Assembly: GCF_000721605.1 (NCBI RefSeq)
Contig: NZ_JOIZ01000005.1
Span: forward strand, 558,001 to 622,000
Origin: Streptomyces sp. NRRL S-37
GTDB lineage: Bacteria; Actinomycetota; Actinomycetes; Streptomycetales; Streptomycetaceae
Length of the DNA stretch: 64,000 nucleotides
Direction: 5' to 3'
Shown here: piece after piece, positions 27,834-35,981 of the stretch
Position numbering within the stretch: position 1 is the first letter of the stretch
How the letters are laid out: each line of letters begins with the position of its first letter
Notes under the pieces: generated by a model
Seen by the model: only the letters and a program-made list of their open reading frames with translations
Told to the model about the DNA's origin: nothing
The model's database searches: none
Program-made: the position numbers and the translations under genes

Positions 27834-27861
27834 GCCCGGGAGTCGTATCCAGCTCCCGGGC
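27834..27861 (-). terminator. Hairpin downstream of the tRNA-like elements
   Basis: A 9-bp GC-rich stem (27834-27842 with 27853-27861) has a ten-base loop. It lies about 40 bases beyond the last tRNA-like half on the same strand, so it likely ends that transcript. Confidence 0.55.
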
Positions 27862-27903
27862 CCCTGGGGATGCCACCCAATTGCGCACGCCGGCGGCGTT
27901 TAA

Positions 27904-28011
27904 GAGGACGGATCAGTCATCATGCCGTCGTGTTCTTCCTTTGAACTACCGCGCCAGGCAAGAGGCGCAGGCGAGAGTCGAACTCGCATCCGACGGCGTT
28001 CGTCCGTCCCC
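27904..28011 (-). ncRNA. Circularly permuted tRNA-like element 2
   Basis: Read on the minus strand, the 3' half comes first: anticodon-stem strand CGTCG (27991-27995), GAT, T stem GCGAG/CTCGC with loop TTCGACT (27971-27987), acceptor CTGCGCC (27964-27970), discriminator T. After a 7-base spacer the 5' half follows: acceptor GGCGCGG (27949-27955), T8 A9, D stem GTTC/GAAC with a GG-containing loop (27932-27946), A26, anticodon strand CGACG (27926-27930). The acceptor pairs 7/7 (one G-U) and the anticodon stem 5/5. Flanks 28003-28011 and 27904-27912 pair 9/9 (one G-U) and close the open anticodon end. There is no U33 or clear anticodon, so decoding is doubtful. Confidence 0.7.
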
Positions 28012-28036
28012 GGTCGATCCGGCGATCGGCGGCGAT

Positions 28037-28181
28037 GCTGAGACTGGAGCGAGAGTCTGAGATTGACCGCGGCTGCCTCTGCCATGTTGGGCCACCCCGG
28101 CCCGCTGTCGGGCTGTTGTGCCGGGGGAAGGACTCGAACCTTCACTGCCACCGCTTCTTCAGGCTGAACTTCAGTGTCAGC
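28037..28181 (-). ncRNA. Circularly permuted tRNA-like element 1
   Basis: Same plan as element 2. The 3' half is GCGGT (28150-28154), variable GGCAGT, T stem GAAGG/CCTTC with loop TTCGAGT (28127-28143), acceptor CCCCGGC (28120-28126) and A73. A 17-base spacer (28102-28118) precedes the 5' half: acceptor GCCGGGG (28095-28101), T8, a D arm with GCC/GGC and TGG in the loop, A26, and GCCGC (28069-28073). The acceptor pairs 7/7 and the anticodon stem 5/5 (one G-U). Flanks 28172-28181 and 28037-28046 pair 9 of 10. CCA is not encoded. RNase P and RNase Z sites would both fall in the acceptor-closing loop. Confidence 0.7.
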
Positions 28182-28231
28182 TTGCGCTCCTGACGCGAAC
28201 CGGTCCTCACCCGGCCCGCGCTGGTCGCGCA

Positions 28232-28253
28232 CCCCCGCGCTCGCACGCGGGGG
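28232..28253 (-). other. GC-rich hairpin between 28281-29012 and the tRNA-like elements
   Basis: A perfect 8-bp stem (28232-28239 with 28246-28253) and six-base loop lie 28 bases after the stop codon. It could be an attenuating terminator or part of the RNA structure. Confidence 0.5.
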
Positions 28254-28280
28254 CGATCATGACGGCCACCGTGTCCGGCG

Positions 28281-29012
28281 TCAGCCGAACAGGTAGCCGA
28301 ACACCGCGTCCCCGACCCGCCGGTCGGTGACCTCGGCGCCGTTGGCCTCCTCACGGGCGAACTTCACGGCCTGCTGGAGCTTCTCCACCCGCTCCACCAG
28401 CTCGTTCACCCGCCGCGCGGGCAGCGCGCCGGAGAACTTCACGGTGGTCCAGTATCCGATGGGCACGTCCTCGTAGTACACCTCGACCTGCGCCGGGTGC
28501 TTCTCGGTCGCCTCCGCCTTGACGTGGTTGCGGGGGACCTTCTTCGTACGGATCGTGCGCACCGGGTCGGTCTTCCACCAGTCCGTGGACGGGTCGTGGG
28601 ACCAGGACTCGGCGGCGTCGAGGGTGGGCAGCTTCTTGACGAAGGTGTGCAGGTCGGCGAGCTGCTTCTCCAGGAAGAGCAGGTAGCTGACGGGCACGTC
28701 GGCGACGATCGTCCGTCCGTCGACGGTGACGTCCGCGCGGGCCGTGCAGTTCGCCCAGTCCTTCGTCGCGGTCACGTCGAACAGCCGCGTCAGCGAGGCG
28801 GCCATCTCCCGCAGCACGTCCTCGCCCTGCACCTGCACCCGCGTGGACTCGGGCGGCAACTGCTCGCCCTCCTCGTCCTTCGGCTGGTACGTGCGCGAGA
28901 TACCGGCCAGCAGCGCCGGCTTCTGCACCTTGGCGTGCGCGGCGTTGATGTCCTGGAGCGACTTGCTCTTGACACCCTTCTCGACCGCGATGATCTGGTT
29001 CAGCTTCGCCAT
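28281..29012 (-). CDS. Conserved protein of unknown function, partnered with tRNA-like RNAs
   Basis: ATG at 29010-29012 follows GAAGGGGGG; a longer frame to 29120 has no support. The 243-residue product starts MAKLNQIIAVEKGVKSKSLQ and has amphipathic helices, the segment TARADVTVDGRTIVADVPVS, and YYEDVPIGYWTTVKFSGALP. The C-terminus is coiled-coil-like (NELVERVEKLQQAVKFAREE). There is no signal or membrane segment. I recognise it as a widely conserved bacterial family without assigned function (possibly DUF7873; not verified). It is co-directional with the two permuted tRNA-like elements, which begin about 100 bases after its stop, so a shared transcript and an RNA-binding or processing role are plausible inferences. 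Confidence 0.7.
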   Translation of the reverse strand: MAKLNQIIAVEKGVKSKSLQDINAAHAKVQKPALLAGISRTYQPKDEEGEQLPPESTRVQVQGEDVLREMAASLTRLFDVTATKDWANCTARADVTVDGRTIVADVPVSYLLFLEKQLADLHTFVKKLPTLDAAESWSHDPSTDWWKTDPVRTIRTKKVPRNHVKAEATEKHPAQVEVYYEDVPIGYWTTVKFSGALPARRVNELVERVEKLQQAVKFAREEANGAEVTDRRVGDAVFGYLFG

Positions 29013-29256
29013 GTCGGGCCCCCCTTCGAACTGGCAGGAACGTATCCCACCGGCTCGAACACCCGCACTCCCTTTTCGCCGCCGCGCTCCACGGGCCGTC
29101 GCGGCCCGCGCCCCGGACACCGGACGGCCCCGGACACCGCCGCCGACCCTTGACCTGCGTGTCTGCCCGGTGAGAAGGATTCACGCGGTGTGCGGCACGT
29201 AGGGCACAGTGGTGCGGTACAACAACGGCGGCGACAGCACGCACGACGGGACGGAC

Positions 29257-32200
29257 ATGACGTACGACTCCCTGGTCAACCGCGGAGACTACTTCTCGGC
29301 GCACTACCTCTCCGAGGTGCTGCCCAAGGACCTCAAGGCGGGGCTGCTGAACACCTGGAAGCAGCGCGAGGACGAGGCGAGGGCCCGGGCGGAGGCCGAG
29401 GCACGGCGCGCCGCCGAGCAGGGCGGGGAGGGCGACACCGGGGAAGCCGTCACCGGGGGGACCGTCGCCGCCGAAGAGGACGGCGCCGGTCCGGAGCCGC
29501 TGCCCGTCACCCCCCGCACCGGCCTGCGGGACCTGCGCCGCCGCTACTTCCGCGCCCGCTCCTCCTTCGCCCTCCCCGAGGACGAGGACGGCACCGCCGC
29601 CGCCCCGGACACCGAGGACGACGCGGCGACCTACGCCTCCCCCGCCTGGCGGGAACGGGTCCGCGCCCTCAACGCCGCCGTACTGCGCGCCCTCGGCTAC
29701 GACGCCGAGCCGGGCACGCTGACGGTGACGCGCGCCGACCGGCCGTACGAGGTGCGGGTGGCGCACGCCGAGAAGGACCTGGTCGCGGTGGACTGCGGCT
29801 GGGCCGCCGAACCCGACGCCGCCCTCGACCCACAGGGCCCCGGCCGCCTCCTCGACCCCGTCCCGCTCGACGGCCGCGACACGGTCCCGACCGGCGCCAA
29901 GCTCGCCTCCTTCCTCTTCGCCTGCGAGGACGCCCCGCGCTACGTCCTGCTGCTGGTCGGCGGCGTCGTCGTCCTCGCCGACCGGGCGGCCTGGGGCGAG
30001 GGCCGCTACCTCGCCGTCTCCCTCGACACCGCCCTCCAGCGCAACGACACCCGGGCGGGCGGCGAACTCGACACGATCGCCGCACTGTTCGGCGCGGACT
30101 CGCTGCGCACCCCGCAGGAGGGCGGGGAGAACCCCCTCGCCGAGCTGGTCGACAAGTCCGCCCGGCACGCGGTGGGCGTCTCCGGCGAACTCCGCGACGG
30201 CCTGCGGACGAGCGTGGAGCTCATCGCGGGCGAGGTCCTGGCACGCCTGCGCGAACAGGGCGTACGCCCCGAGGACATCGGCGAACTGCCGGAGCTGGGC
30301 CGTCAGTTGACCCGCGAGTCGCTGCGCTACCTGTACCGGATCCTGTTTCTGCTGTACGCGGAGGCCCGCCCGGAGCTGGGCATCCTGCCCTCGGACTACC
30401 CCGAGTACCAGCTCGGGTACGGGCTCGGCCGCCTCGGCGAGCTGATCGCCGAACGCGACCTCGTCGACGAGAAGTCCCGCAAGGGGTTCTACCTGTACGA
30501 GTCGCTGGACCTGCTGTTCCGCAAGGTGCAGGAGGGCTACCGGCCGCGCCGCACGCACGGGGTGGACGCGAAGGCGTCGGAGGACGTGGGCCTGCGCTTC
30601 GAGCCGCTGCACTCCAAGCTGTTCGAGCCCGAGTCGATCGAGCTGATCGGGAGGGACGCGGTACCGGACCCCCGGGTCGACCCCGACGAGGAGGGCCCCC
30701 GGTACCTGGACACCCGGCTGCGCAACGAGACCCTGTACCGGGTGCTGCGCCGCCTGATGATCACCCGGGGGAGGAAGGGCGAGCGCGGCGGTTTCATCTC
30801 CTACGCGCAGCTCGGCATCAACCAGCTCGGGGCCGTGTACGAGGGCCTGATGTCGTACTCGGGCTTCGTCGCGGGCGAGGAGCTGTACGAGGTCGCCCGG
30901 CACGGCGACCCGGCGGACGGCTCCTGGCTGGTCCCGGCGGCCAAGGCCGACGAGTACCCCGACGCCGTGTTCGTCCGGCACCGGGACGAGGACACCGGCG
31001 AGGAGCGGCGCGTACGGTACGCGCCGGGCGCGTTCGTGTACCGCCTGTCGGGGCGCGACCGGCAGACCTCGGCCTCCTACTACACCCCGGAGTCGCTGAC
31101 CCGGGTGACGGTGCAGTTGGCGTTGCGGCACCGGTTGGACCAGGACGACACGGTCACCGAGGCGCGCGAACTCCTCGACTGGAGGATCTGCGAGCCCGCG
31201 CTCGGCTCGGGCGCGTTCCTCAACGAGGCGATCAACCAGGTCGCCGCGGAGTACCTGCGGCGCCGCCAGGACGAACTCGGCGTCGCCATCGACACGGAGA
31301 AGTACGCGGTCGAGCTCCAGAAGGCCAAGGCGTACATCGCCCTGCACAACTCCTACGGCGTCGACCTCAACGAGACGGCGGTGGAGCTGGCGGAGGTGTC
31401 CCTGTGGCTGAACACCATGCACCCCGGCATGGAGGCGCCGTGGTTCGGCCTGCACCTGCGGCGCGGCAACTCGCTGATCGGCGGCCGGCGTGAGGTCTAC
31501 CCGCCGGAGAAGCTGAGGAAGGCGGCCTGGCTGGGCACCACCCCGGAGCGCTTCCCGCTCACGGAGGCCGGCGGCGGCCTCCCGGTCACGGTGACCGAGC
31601 GCACGACGCGCAGCGGAACGGTACAGCGGGTCACGGAGAACGCCGTGCACCACTTCCTGCTGCCCGCGAAGGAGTGGGGCGCGGTCGCCGCCGAGAAGGA
31701 GGCGAGGGCCCTCGCCCCGGAGGCGGCCCGGACGCTGGCCGCCTGGCGCAAGATGATCACCCGGACGCCCACCGCCAAGCAGGCGGAACGGCTCCAGGCA
31801 CTGGCACGGCGCGTGGAGTTCCTGTGGGGCCTGGTCGTGCGCCGCCTGGAGATCTCCGAACGGGACATCTCGCGGCGGATCCCGGTGTGGGGCGCGGAGG
31901 ACGGCTGGCTGCGGTCGCCGGAGGAGGCGGTACGACGGGAGAAGGTCGTCGCGGACCTGACGGCCCCGGACACCCCGTACTGGCGGCTGAAGACGCTGAT
32001 GGACGCGTGGTGCGCGCTGTGGTTCTGGCCGGTACGGAGCGCCGCGCTGCTGGACGGGTCGCACGAGGTGTACGCGCGGGCGGAGACGCTGTCGGAACCC
32101 GGCTCCGAGGCGTCCCAGGTGCTGCTGTCCTGGGAGACGGAGGACCTGTTCGGCGAGGTCACGGGAAGCGGCGAGCTGACGTCGGGCTCGGTGGAACGAC

Positions 32201-34440
32201 GGCGGACCGGCCGCCGCAAGGAGGCCGTCGGCAGCCGGCGCAAGCGGGTGATGGTGCCGCTGGCGGGGCTGGACGACTGGCTGGAGTTCGCGGAGGCCCT
32301 GATCGGTGTGACGGACGTGCCGGCGGATTCGCTGGTGGCGGAGTTCGACTCCCTGGCGGAACTGGAACCGTACGAGGACGCGCTGCCCTGGCTGATGGGC
32401 ATGGAGCACTTCTACGAGCTGGAGTCGCGGTTCCCCTGGGCGTCGGTCGCACGGGACGTGGCCAAGGCGCAGGGGTTCTTCCACTGGGAGTTGGACTTCG
32501 CGCAAGTCTTCGCGCGGGGTGGGTTTGACTTGCAGGTGGGGAATCCGCCTTGGGTGCGGCCACGGTGGCAGGAGGGTCCGCTTCTGGCGGAGCTGGAACC
32601 GTGGTTCATGCTGGCGGGGAAGCCGAGCGCGGAGGAATGGCGCCTGCGGAGGGAAGAGGTGCTGGCCGCGCGTGCGGACGGCGAGAGTTTCCTCCTCGGC
32701 GAGCTGGCCAACCACGCGGGGGCTGTCGCCATACTGGGCAGTCCGGTGACGTATCCGCTCCTTGTCGGCACACAAGGGGACTTGTACCGGGCCTTCATGT
32801 CCCGGGTGTGGCAGCACACGGCGCCTCGGGGCAGCGCGGGCATGATCCATCCGGACACGCATTTCGGTGGTGTACGCGAAGGCGCCATTCGAGAGGCCGC
32901 ATACCAACACCTACGAGTGCACGCACACTTTGTGAACTCGGCGAACTGGGCTTTCGAGGATCTCAACCGTTCCGCCGAGTTCGGAATGCACGTCTACGGC
33001 GCCCCACGAAAGCCTGACTTCCTGCACCTCAGCGAGTTGCGCGATGTCGAGGTCCTGCCTGCTTCTCTGAGTCATGACGGGAAAGGCCCAACGCCCGGAA
33101 TCAAGCACAACGGCTCATGGGACATCCGGCCGCACAGTGAGCGTGTGGTGCATGTGGACGAGACTTTGCTGGCCAGTTGGCATGCTCTGACAGGCTCGAC
33201 AGGCGGAGCGGCTCAGGCCCCGTTGCTGTACCCGGTTCTCGTCGGTGAGCAGGGGGCGATCGAGGCGCTGGCCGCCTATCCTCACAGCCTTGCTGACTAT
33301 AGTCCGGCGATCACAAGGGGATACGACGAAGCAGGTGCCAGAAGAACCGGACTGATCCGCTGGGGCAATGAGGCCGTTCCCAAGATTTCGGATCTCATTC
33401 TTCAAGGACCTCACTTCGCATCGGCGCTTCCCTTCTCGAAGGAGCCGAGGATTCCCTGCCGGAGCAACCGCGACTGGGATCTGCTCGCTCCAGCGCAGTT
33501 GCCCGAAGCGTTCACCCCGGTGACCAACTACGTGCGGGCGGCCGATGAGGCCACTTACCTCGCAGCACAGGACTCCTGGAGCGGAAAGCCGTACACCGCG
33601 CATTTCCGGTTGGCCTGGCGAAGGATGATCCCCTTCGACAGTAGCCGCTGTCTACATGGCGCCCTTATCCCACCTGGCCCTGCTCACATCCATGCCGTGC
33701 AGTCCATGGCCTTGCCAGACAACCGACTCACCACACTCAACGCCGGCTTTTGGGCAGCCCTCCCTCTGGACTATTTGCTTCGAATCACCGGCCGCTCTGA
33801 TCTCCAAGTTGCCGAGGCACGCAAGATGCCCGCTCCTGACCCCATGCATCCCCTTGCCTCACCTCTCCTCCTTCGCACCCTCCGTCTGAACTGCCTCACC
33901 TCCCACTACTCCCCCCTCTGGGAGGAATTGTTCAGCCCTCAGTGGGCGGGCTATGAGGACTGGGGCAATCCCAACTGGCCATGTCTGAAGCCCCTCGCAG
34001 CCAGTCTCAAACCGACTTGGGATTACGCCACTCCCCTCCGCACCGAGCACGAGCGCCGCGCCGCCCATGTAGAACTCGACGCCCTTGTCGCCGTCTGGCT
34101 CGGCATCACCGCCGACCAGCTCGCCGCGATCTTCAAGTCCCGTTATCCACAGCTGTACGCCTACGATTCGGTGACCTACTTCGACGCCAACGGCCGAAAG
34201 ATTGCAGGCGACTTCAATGCCTACGGCCACGGCCAGACCAAGCAGGACTACCTCGACCTCCTCGCCCACCTGGAGGACCCGGAGCGCACCCCGCCCCCGG
34301 CCGGCTACCAGGCCCCCTTCTACAAGGCGGACCGTGAGGCCGAGATGCGAGCCGCACACGCGCACTTCCAGGCACGGCTGGACGCCGAGATCGCCGCAGG
34401 CCGCTGGACACCGCCCCAGCCGGCGACCGTGGACGACTGA
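29257..34440 (+). CDS. Large N6-adenine DNA methyltransferase, type IIG-like
   Basis: 1727 residues from ATG 29257. An Asp/Glu-rich N-terminal region (about 1-600) may include a nuclease domain, but no PD-ExK motif is plain. SYYTPESLTRVTV begins the methylase core; motif I is EPALGSGAF (~646), with motif IV NPPW in VGNPPWVRP (~1096), and a large insertion between them as in Eco57I-like enzymes. A target-recognition region fills ~1100-1600. No helicase, PglZ or Drm partner is adjacent, so BREX and DISARM are not indicated. It is divergent from the 28281-29012 gene. Codon use turns less GC-rich from about 32500 onward, suggesting a swapped specificity domain. Confidence 0.8.
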   Translation: MTYDSLVNRGDYFSAHYLSEVLPKDLKAGLLNTWKQREDEARARAEAEARRAAEQGGEGDTGEAVTGGTVAAEEDGAGPEPLPVTPRTGLRDLRRRYFRARSSFALPEDEDGTAAAPDTEDDAATYASPAWRERVRALNAAVLRALGYDAEPGTLTVTRADRPYEVRVAHAEKDLVAVDCGWAAEPDAALDPQGPGRLLDPVPLDGRDTVPTGAKLASFLFACEDAPRYVLLLVGGVVVLADRAAWGEGRYLAVSLDTALQRNDTRAGGELDTIAALFGADSLRTPQEGGENPLAELVDKSARHAVGVSGELRDGLRTSVELIAGEVLARLREQGVRPEDIGELPELGRQLTRESLRYLYRILFLLYAEARPELGILPSDYPEYQLGYGLGRLGELIAERDLVDEKSRKGFYLYESLDLLFRKVQEGYRPRRTHGVDAKASEDVGLRFEPLHSKLFEPESIELIGRDAVPDPRVDPDEEGPRYLDTRLRNETLYRVLRRLMITRGRKGERGGFISYAQLGINQLGAVYEGLMSYSGFVAGEELYEVARHGDPADGSWLVPAAKADEYPDAVFVRHRDEDTGEERRVRYAPGAFVYRLSGRDRQTSASYYTPESLTRVTVQLALRHRLDQDDTVTEARELLDWRICEPALGSGAFLNEAINQVAAEYLRRRQDELGVAIDTEKYAVELQKAKAYIALHNSYGVDLNETAVELAEVSLWLNTMHPGMEAPWFGLHLRRGNSLIGGRREVYPPEKLRKAAWLGTTPERFPLTEAGGGLPVTVTERTTRSGTVQRVTENAVHHFLLPAKEWGAVAAEKEARALAPEAARTLAAWRKMITRTPTAKQAERLQALARRVEFLWGLVVRRLEISERDISRRIPVWGAEDGWLRSPEEAVRREKVVADLTAPDTPYWRLKTLMDAWCALWFWPVRSAALLDGSHEVYARAETLSEPGSEASQVLLSWETEDLFGEVTGSGELTSGSVERRRTGRRKEAVGSRRKRVMVPLAGLDDWLEFAEALIGVTDVPADSLVAEFDSLAELEPYEDALPWLMGMEHFYELESRFPWASVARDVAKAQGFFHWELDFAQVFARGGFDLQVGNPPWVRPRWQEGPLLAELEPWFMLAGKPSAEEWRLRREEVLAARADGESFLLGELANHAGAVAILGSPVTYPLLVGTQGDLYRAFMSRVWQHTAPRGSAGMIHPDTHFGGVREGAIREAAYQHLRVHAHFVNSANWAFEDLNRSAEFGMHVYGAPRKPDFLHLSELRDVEVLPASLSHDGKGPTPGIKHNGSWDIRPHSERVVHVDETLLASWHALTGSTGGAAQAPLLYPVLVGEQGAIEALAAYPHSLADYSPAITRGYDEAGARRTGLIRWGNEAVPKISDLILQGPHFASALPFSKEPRIPCRSNRDWDLLAPAQLPEAFTPVTNYVRAADEATYLAAQDSWSGKPYTAHFRLAWRRMIPFDSSRCLHGALIPPGPAHIHAVQSMALPDNRLTTLNAGFWAALPLDYLLRITGRSDLQVAEARKMPAPDPMHPLASPLLLRTLRLNCLTSHYSPLWEELFSPQWAGYEDWGNPNWPCLKPLAASLKPTWDYATPLRTEHERRAAHVELDALVAVWLGITADQLAAIFKSRYPQLYAYDSVTYFDANGRKIAGDFNAYGHGQTKQDYLDLLAHLEDPERTPPPAGYQAPFYKADREAEMRAAHAHFQARLDAEIAAGRWTPPQPATVDD

Positions 34441-34455
34441 CCGCCCCGAACATGC

Positions 34456-34493
34456 CTGTGCCCTGTGACTCCCCTCGGAGCCACAGGGCACAG
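34456..34493. terminator. Bidirectional terminator, copy A
   Basis: A 12-bp stem (34456-34467 with 34482-34493) plus an inner 4-bp stem. It sits between the convergent methyltransferase and DUF397 genes. It is an imperfect version of the hairpin at 38267-38304. Confidence 0.75.
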
Positions 34494-34508
34494 CAGTAAA
34501 GCGGCGAC

Positions 34509-34715
34509 TCAGCCGATCCGGTCGGCGGCGAACCCGATGAACGCGGCCCACGTCTCCGAACCGACCGCCAGGCCGGGGCGGTTGGTGTCCTTCGAGTCCC
34601 GTACGTGCACGGCGTGCGGGCAGGTGGCCACCTCCACGCACTCACCGCCCTGAGCTCCGCTGTAGCTGCTCTTGAACCAGACAAGTCGGCCAGTAGCAGT
34701 CTCTTCGATGTTCAC
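34509..34715 (-). CDS. DUF397 domain protein (copy A)
   Basis: 68 residues with the DUF397 core WFKSSYSGAQGGECVEVA and VRDSKDTNRPGLAVG. These small proteins are paired with Scr1-type HTH regulators in Streptomyces and behave as toxin-antitoxin-like or signalling pairs. It overlaps the HTH stop by four bases (ATGA), so translation is coupled. Copy B is 38320-38532. Confidence 0.9.
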   Translation of the reverse strand: MNIEETATGRLVWFKSSYSGAQGGECVEVATCPHAVHVRDSKDTNRPGLAVGSETWAAFIGFAADRIG

Positions 34716-35590
34716 ATCTCTCCCAGCGACTTCTCGATGAAGGCCAAGGACTCACGAGGAGTGAGAGCCTGTGCTCGGATAATCCCATAGCGGGCCACGA
34801 TCCCGCGGACCTCCGTCGGCTCCGTGACAATTGTGCTCCGTCCCTGTGCTTCCAGGTAAGCGACTTGCTCTCCACCCTCTCGGTGCAGCACCGTGAAGGG
34901 CCCATCCACCGCTGCGTTGTCCTCCCTGTCCAGAGGCATGATCTGGACCTCAACGTTGCGGAGCGCTCCAGCGAGCAGCAAGTGTTCCAGTTGGCCACGC
35001 AGCACCGTCGCTCCACCAAAGGGCCGACGAACCACTGACTCATCGATGACGAAGCCCAGCAGAGGCGCAGACTTGCGACTGAAGAGGGACTGACGTGCAA
35101 GCCGTGCCGTCACCTGCTGTTCGATGACTTCTTCGTCCAGCAGTGGGCGCCCCATGCCGAACACTGCACGCATGTACTCCTCGGTCTGAAGAAGCCCCGG
35201 CACCGCCTGGTTGGCATAGATCTGCACCTCAACGGCCTCCGCCTCCAACCGAGCCGCATCCCGGAAGAACGCCGGATACTGCGCCCGCGCGACCTCCTCC
35301 TTCATCGCCTTCAACAACCCGCCCGCGTCCAGCAGGTCATCGACCACGTCGATGAACCTCGGCGGAGGGATCCGCCGCCCCTGCTCGTAGGCCGCGATGG
35401 TGGACGGCGAGTACCCCGTCCGCGCACCGACCTCCGGCCGTTCCATCCCCGCCCGGATCCGGCACAGCTTCATCTGCCGCCCGAACACCCGCAGGATCCC
35501 CGTCCCCTGCCCCGGGGGAGTCACCTCCGACTCCTCCTGCCCGGCCGCCACCACCGCCGTCTCCCCCGGCTCCCGCACCGTCTCACTCAT
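34712..35590 (-). CDS. XRE/Scr1-family HTH regulator with DUF5753 (copy A)
   Basis: 292 residues; ATG 35588-35590 has GGAGGT upstream. The N-terminal HTH (VFGRQMKLCRIRAGMERPEV, TGYSPSTIAAYEQGRRIPPP) and the C-terminal DUF5753 domain (VPGLLQTEEYMRAVFG, TVLRGQLEHLL) define the Scr1 antitoxin-like regulator group. It forms a coupled pair with DUF397. The N-terminal tail is Glu/Pro-rich. It is closely related to the gene at 38529-39398 through the segmental duplication. Confidence 0.9.
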   Translation of the reverse strand: MSETVREPGETAVVAAGQEESEVTPPGQGTGILRVFGRQMKLCRIRAGMERPEVGARTGYSPSTIAAYEQGRRIPPPRFIDVVDDLLDAGGLLKAMKEEVARAQYPAFFRDAARLEAEAVEVQIYANQAVPGLLQTEEYMRAVFGMGRPLLDEEVIEQQVTARLARQSLFSRKSAPLLGFVIDESVVRRPFGGATVLRGQLEHLLLAGALRNVEVQIMPLDREDNAAVDGPFTVLHREGGEQVAYLEAQGRSTIVTEPTEVRGIVARYGIIRAQALTPRESLAFIEKSLGEM

Positions 35591-35981
35591 CGCCCACGCA
35601 CCTCCGCCACCCATCGACCGGTCCGCCCAACTCCCCCGCCCCACCGGAGGACACGGCCCGCCCCGCCTACACACGCCGCCGGAACGCGTACAACACCCCC
35701 GGTCGGCCTCTCACCGGCGTCAACGCTAGGACTCGGCGCGCAGAGGAACCGGTGAACGACCACGGTTCACCAGATCGAGTGCCCGGCCTTCCACGACTCC
35801 CCGGCGGAATCCCCCTCGGCTCATTACCGGCTGTCGCCGCGCTACGAGGAGCTGGTAGCAGGTCCGCGTCTTCCTCGCGGGAACGTCCGGCGTCACGGAG
35901 ACCGACGACTGCGTACTGCCGGCCGGAACGTACCTGGTCGGTCCGGCCGAACGGCTGCTGATCCGCCGCGTCCCCCGTGCC

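Larger units (their letters stand above)
34442..35842. repeat. Direct repeat copy A: terminator, DUF397, HTH, upstream region
   Basis: About 1.4 kb that recurs at 38252-39651 in the same orientation. Both copies share the hairpin, the DUF397 and HTH genes, and an upstream segment. The last 100 bases (35743-35842 and 39552-39651) are identical, and then the sequences diverge abruptly. Confidence 0.85.

Noticed and set aside
28120..28216. Ordinary-order tRNA using GCCGGGT near 28210-28216 as 5' acceptor
   Set aside because: The acceptor would pair only 6 of 7 and no D arm follows it, while the permuted arrangement gives full acceptor and anticodon pairing plus a good D arm.
28351..32910. Very long minus-strand open frame opposite the methyltransferase
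   Set aside because: It is Arg/Val/Gly-rich low-complexity sequence with no domain; it is the antisense shadow of GC-rich codons in 29257-34440 and also crosses 28281-29012.
29257..34440. PglX of a BREX system or DrmMI of DISARM
   Set aside because: No PglZ, BrxC, DrmA/B or helicase gene is adjacent, and the length and domain spacing differ; called only type IIG-like.
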